From: SZAS-103 sp038216155
GTDB lineage: Bacteria > Pseudomonadota > Gammaproteobacteria > Xanthomonadales > Xanthomonadaceae
DNA length: 64,000 nt
Direction: 5' to 3'
Assembly (NCBI GenBank): GCA_038216155.1
Contig: JBBQQH010000008.1
Span: 3,218 to 67,217, forward strand
How positions within the stretch are numbered: position 1 is the first letter of the stretch; each line of letters begins with the position of its first letter. A program made the translations under genes and the position numbers. Under the pieces are notes generated by a model. It did not search any database. It was given only the letters and a program-made list of their open reading frames with translations, and was not told where the DNA came from. Below are positions 62,492 to 64,000 of this stretch, piece by piece.

Positions 62492-62926
62492 CCTAGGGTT
62501 GAGTAGTTGCGCTGAAGCAACTGCATTGATTGGAATCGGTTTAAGCGGGACCGTGAACTTCTGGCGCCGAGGCAGGAGATCCGTTTGCGTTAGCCTTGAA
62601 CTGTTCGTGGTGAGCTTGTCGAACCACAACACTTGGTCCGCTTACGCGCATCTCGAACCAAGCAAGAGCATCCTGGCCGGCCTTACCGGGCGTTCTTCGC
62701 CGCACAATCTGCCACTGGCAGATTTTACAAACGCGGCTCATCGCTCTGCGGCTTGTGCAAGGGAGGGAGTCAGTCAGTCAGTATCGCGCTGGAGCGTAGC
62801 CGGTCACACTCTTGCTGAGAAGCTTTCAAATCCGCGCAGCGGATCGAGAAGGCCGCACGACAGGCTCAGGACAAGATACGAACCCCTCGCGTAATCGGCG
62901 CTATGAGTCATTGAGCTCGGTAAATA
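62492..62926. other. Intergenic stretch between rbfA and truB
   Basis: These 435 bases carry one inverted R1 repeat and a short direct duplication (AGTCAGTCAGTCAG near 62768). truB usually follows rbfA closely, so this gap looks enlarged by repeats. No gene is supported. Confidence 0.65.
62602..62630 (-). repeat. Dispersed repeat R1, inverted copy
   Basis: The sequence TGTTCGTGGTGAGCTTGTCG followed by AACCACAAC is the R1 core in reverse orientation, in the gap before truB. Confidence 0.87.
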
Positions 62927-63883
62927 ATGCAGCCATCCCGTACTCCATTCCCGGACCCCCGTTCCCGGACTCAGTTCCGCGCCCTGACCGGCATTCTATT
63001 GCTCGATAAGCCGCAGGGCCTGAGCTCGAACCGTGCGTTGCAAAATGCGCGACACATCTTTCGCGCGGAGAAGGCCGGGCACACCGGCAGCCTCGATCCA
63101 TTGGCCACCGGCGTGTTGCCAATCTGCTTCGGCGAGGCGACCAAGATCGCCGGGTTGCTGCTTGGAAAGTCCAAGGCCTACGTCACGCGCGCGATGCTCG
63201 GCGCGACCACCGATACCGACGATGCTGATGGGCAGGTGTTGCGCCAACGCCCGGTCTCCGGGCTGGATAGCGCCGTGATCGAGGCTGCACTCGCGCCACT
63301 GCGCGGAAGAATCATGCAACGCCCGCCGATCTACTCCGCCCTCAAGCGCGGCGGCGAGCCGTTGTACGCGAAGGCGCGTCGTGGCGAAGTGGTTGAGGTC
63401 GAGCAGCGCCAGGTCGACGTGCATCGCAGCGAGTGCGTCGCACGTGGCAATGACTGGCTGGATCTGGAAATCGATTGCGGCTCTGGCACGTATGTGCGCA
63501 GTCTGGTGCGCGATCTGGGTGAGATGCTGGGGTGCGGCGCGCACGTAGGCCAGTTGCGGCGGCTGTGGGTCGATCCGTTTCGCACACCACAGTTGTGGAA
63601 GCTGGAGGCTTTACAGGAGTTGGCCGGACAAGGCGAGGACGCGCTCGACGCCTGCCTGCTTCCAATTGAGGCCGGCCTGCAGGGTATGCCGGCGATCCAT
63701 CTGGATGCCACGCAAGCAGTGGCTATCTCGCAGGGCAAGCCGGTGCTGATTGCTTCCGCCGCCACGCAGGGCACGGTCGCCCTGTATGACGCGACTGGCC
63801 GCGCATTGGGTTTAGGTCGGATCGAAGTCGAGGGCATCGTGCGAGCCCAGCGGCTGTTCACCTGGGCGGTCAGCACGGTTTGA
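62927..63883 (+). CDS. truB: tRNA pseudouridine(55) synthase TruB
   Basis: TruB makes pseudouridine 55 in the T-loop of tRNAs. The 318-residue product has GILLLDKPQGLSSNRALQNA, the catalytic Asp in KAGHTGSLDPLATGVLPICF, the conserved QRPPIYSALKRGGEPLYAKA and CGSGTYVRSLVRDLGEMLG, and a C-terminal PUA-like region. A 20-residue Pro/Arg-rich N-terminus precedes the usual start. No further gene is seen in the last 117 bases of the window, where rpsO would be expected to follow. Confidence 0.95.
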   Translation: MQPSRTPFPDPRSRTQFRALTGILLLDKPQGLSSNRALQNARHIFRAEKAGHTGSLDPLATGVLPICFGEATKIAGLLLGKSKAYVTRAMLGATTDTDDADGQVLRQRPVSGLDSAVIEAALAPLRGRIMQRPPIYSALKRGGEPLYAKARRGEVVEVEQRQVDVHRSECVARGNDWLDLEIDCGSGTYVRSLVRDLGEMLGCGAHVGQLRRLWVDPFRTPQLWKLEALQELAGQGEDALDACLLPIEAGLQGMPAIHLDATQAVAISQGKPVLIASAATQGTVALYDATGRALGLGRIEVEGIVRAQRLFTWAVSTV

Positions 63884-64000
63884 GCGGGCGTTGCTCGCCT
63901 TGGCTTCGACGGGAGCACTCGGCACGCTCCGACAGCACGTTCTGCCTTGGCCAATCTTGAATCACGAAATGCTGCCTTGTTGCCGCGACCCGACGCGCGT

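Noticed and set aside
62331..62894. Plus-strand frame of 187 codons after rbfA
   Set aside because: It begins inside rbfA in another frame and runs through the R1 repeat; the composition is that of non-coding DNA.

Overview
This window looks like chromosomal DNA of a gammaproteobacterium of the order Xanthomonadales (Lysobacterales). The basis is high GC, gene order (asd-fimV-truA-trpF-trpB-trpA, then tpiA-secG-tRNA-Leu-nuoA..N, then tRNA-fMet-rimP-nusA-infB-rbfA-truB), a NuoC/NuoB style typical of that group, and many intergenic copies of a short repeat around TTCGACAGGCTCACCACGAAC. The genus cannot be fixed from the sequence alone.

Layout. 0-4 kb: the 5' part of a DUF885 gene, a HigB/HigA-like toxin-antitoxin pair whose toxin is broken by a stop codon, a small secreted protein, mrp and dcd. 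4.3-11.4 kb (minus strand): pcp, the DUF979/DUF969 membrane pair, pxpA, a second DUF885 lipoprotein, pxpC and pxpB. Together these look like a module for releasing, importing and hydrolysing 5-oxoproline (pyroglutamate). 11.4-23 kb: HIT protein, dienelactone-hydrolase-like protein, a small iron-permease-family membrane protein, greB, lemA, a DUF2207 gene with an internal deletion and frameshift, membrane/TPR proteins, a HerA-like ATPase, a lytic transglycosylase, psd and a SCO protein. 23-35 kb: prmB, aroC, asd, fimV, truA, trpFBA, tpiA, secG and tRNA-Leu(GAG). 35.4-50.6 kb: the complete 14-gene respiratory complex I operon nuoA-N, with nuoG interrupted by an in-frame TAG. 56.9-63.9 kb: initiator tRNA and the translation/transcription-factor operon.

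The most interesting region is 50.8-54.6 kb, between nuoN and the initiator tRNA. On the minus strand there is a close-packed set: a methyltransferase strikingly similar to the catalytic domain of borosin alpha-N-methyltransferases (OphMA/SonM type), a GNAT acetyltransferase, two paralogous small proteins of 84 and 86 residues that align without gaps over their first 72 residues and carry hydrophobic, Cys-containing segments near the C-terminus, and a TPR-GGDEF diguanylate cyclase starting 3 bases after the second small gene. I read this as a split-borosin RiPP locus with two precursors and an unusual co-transcribed c-di-GMP enzyme. Inverted copies of the dispersed repeat lie on either side of it.

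Three genes here are broken (toxin, DUF2207 gene, nuoG). The nuoG stop is the most surprising, because the rest of the complex I operon is intact. A sequencing or assembly error must be excluded first.
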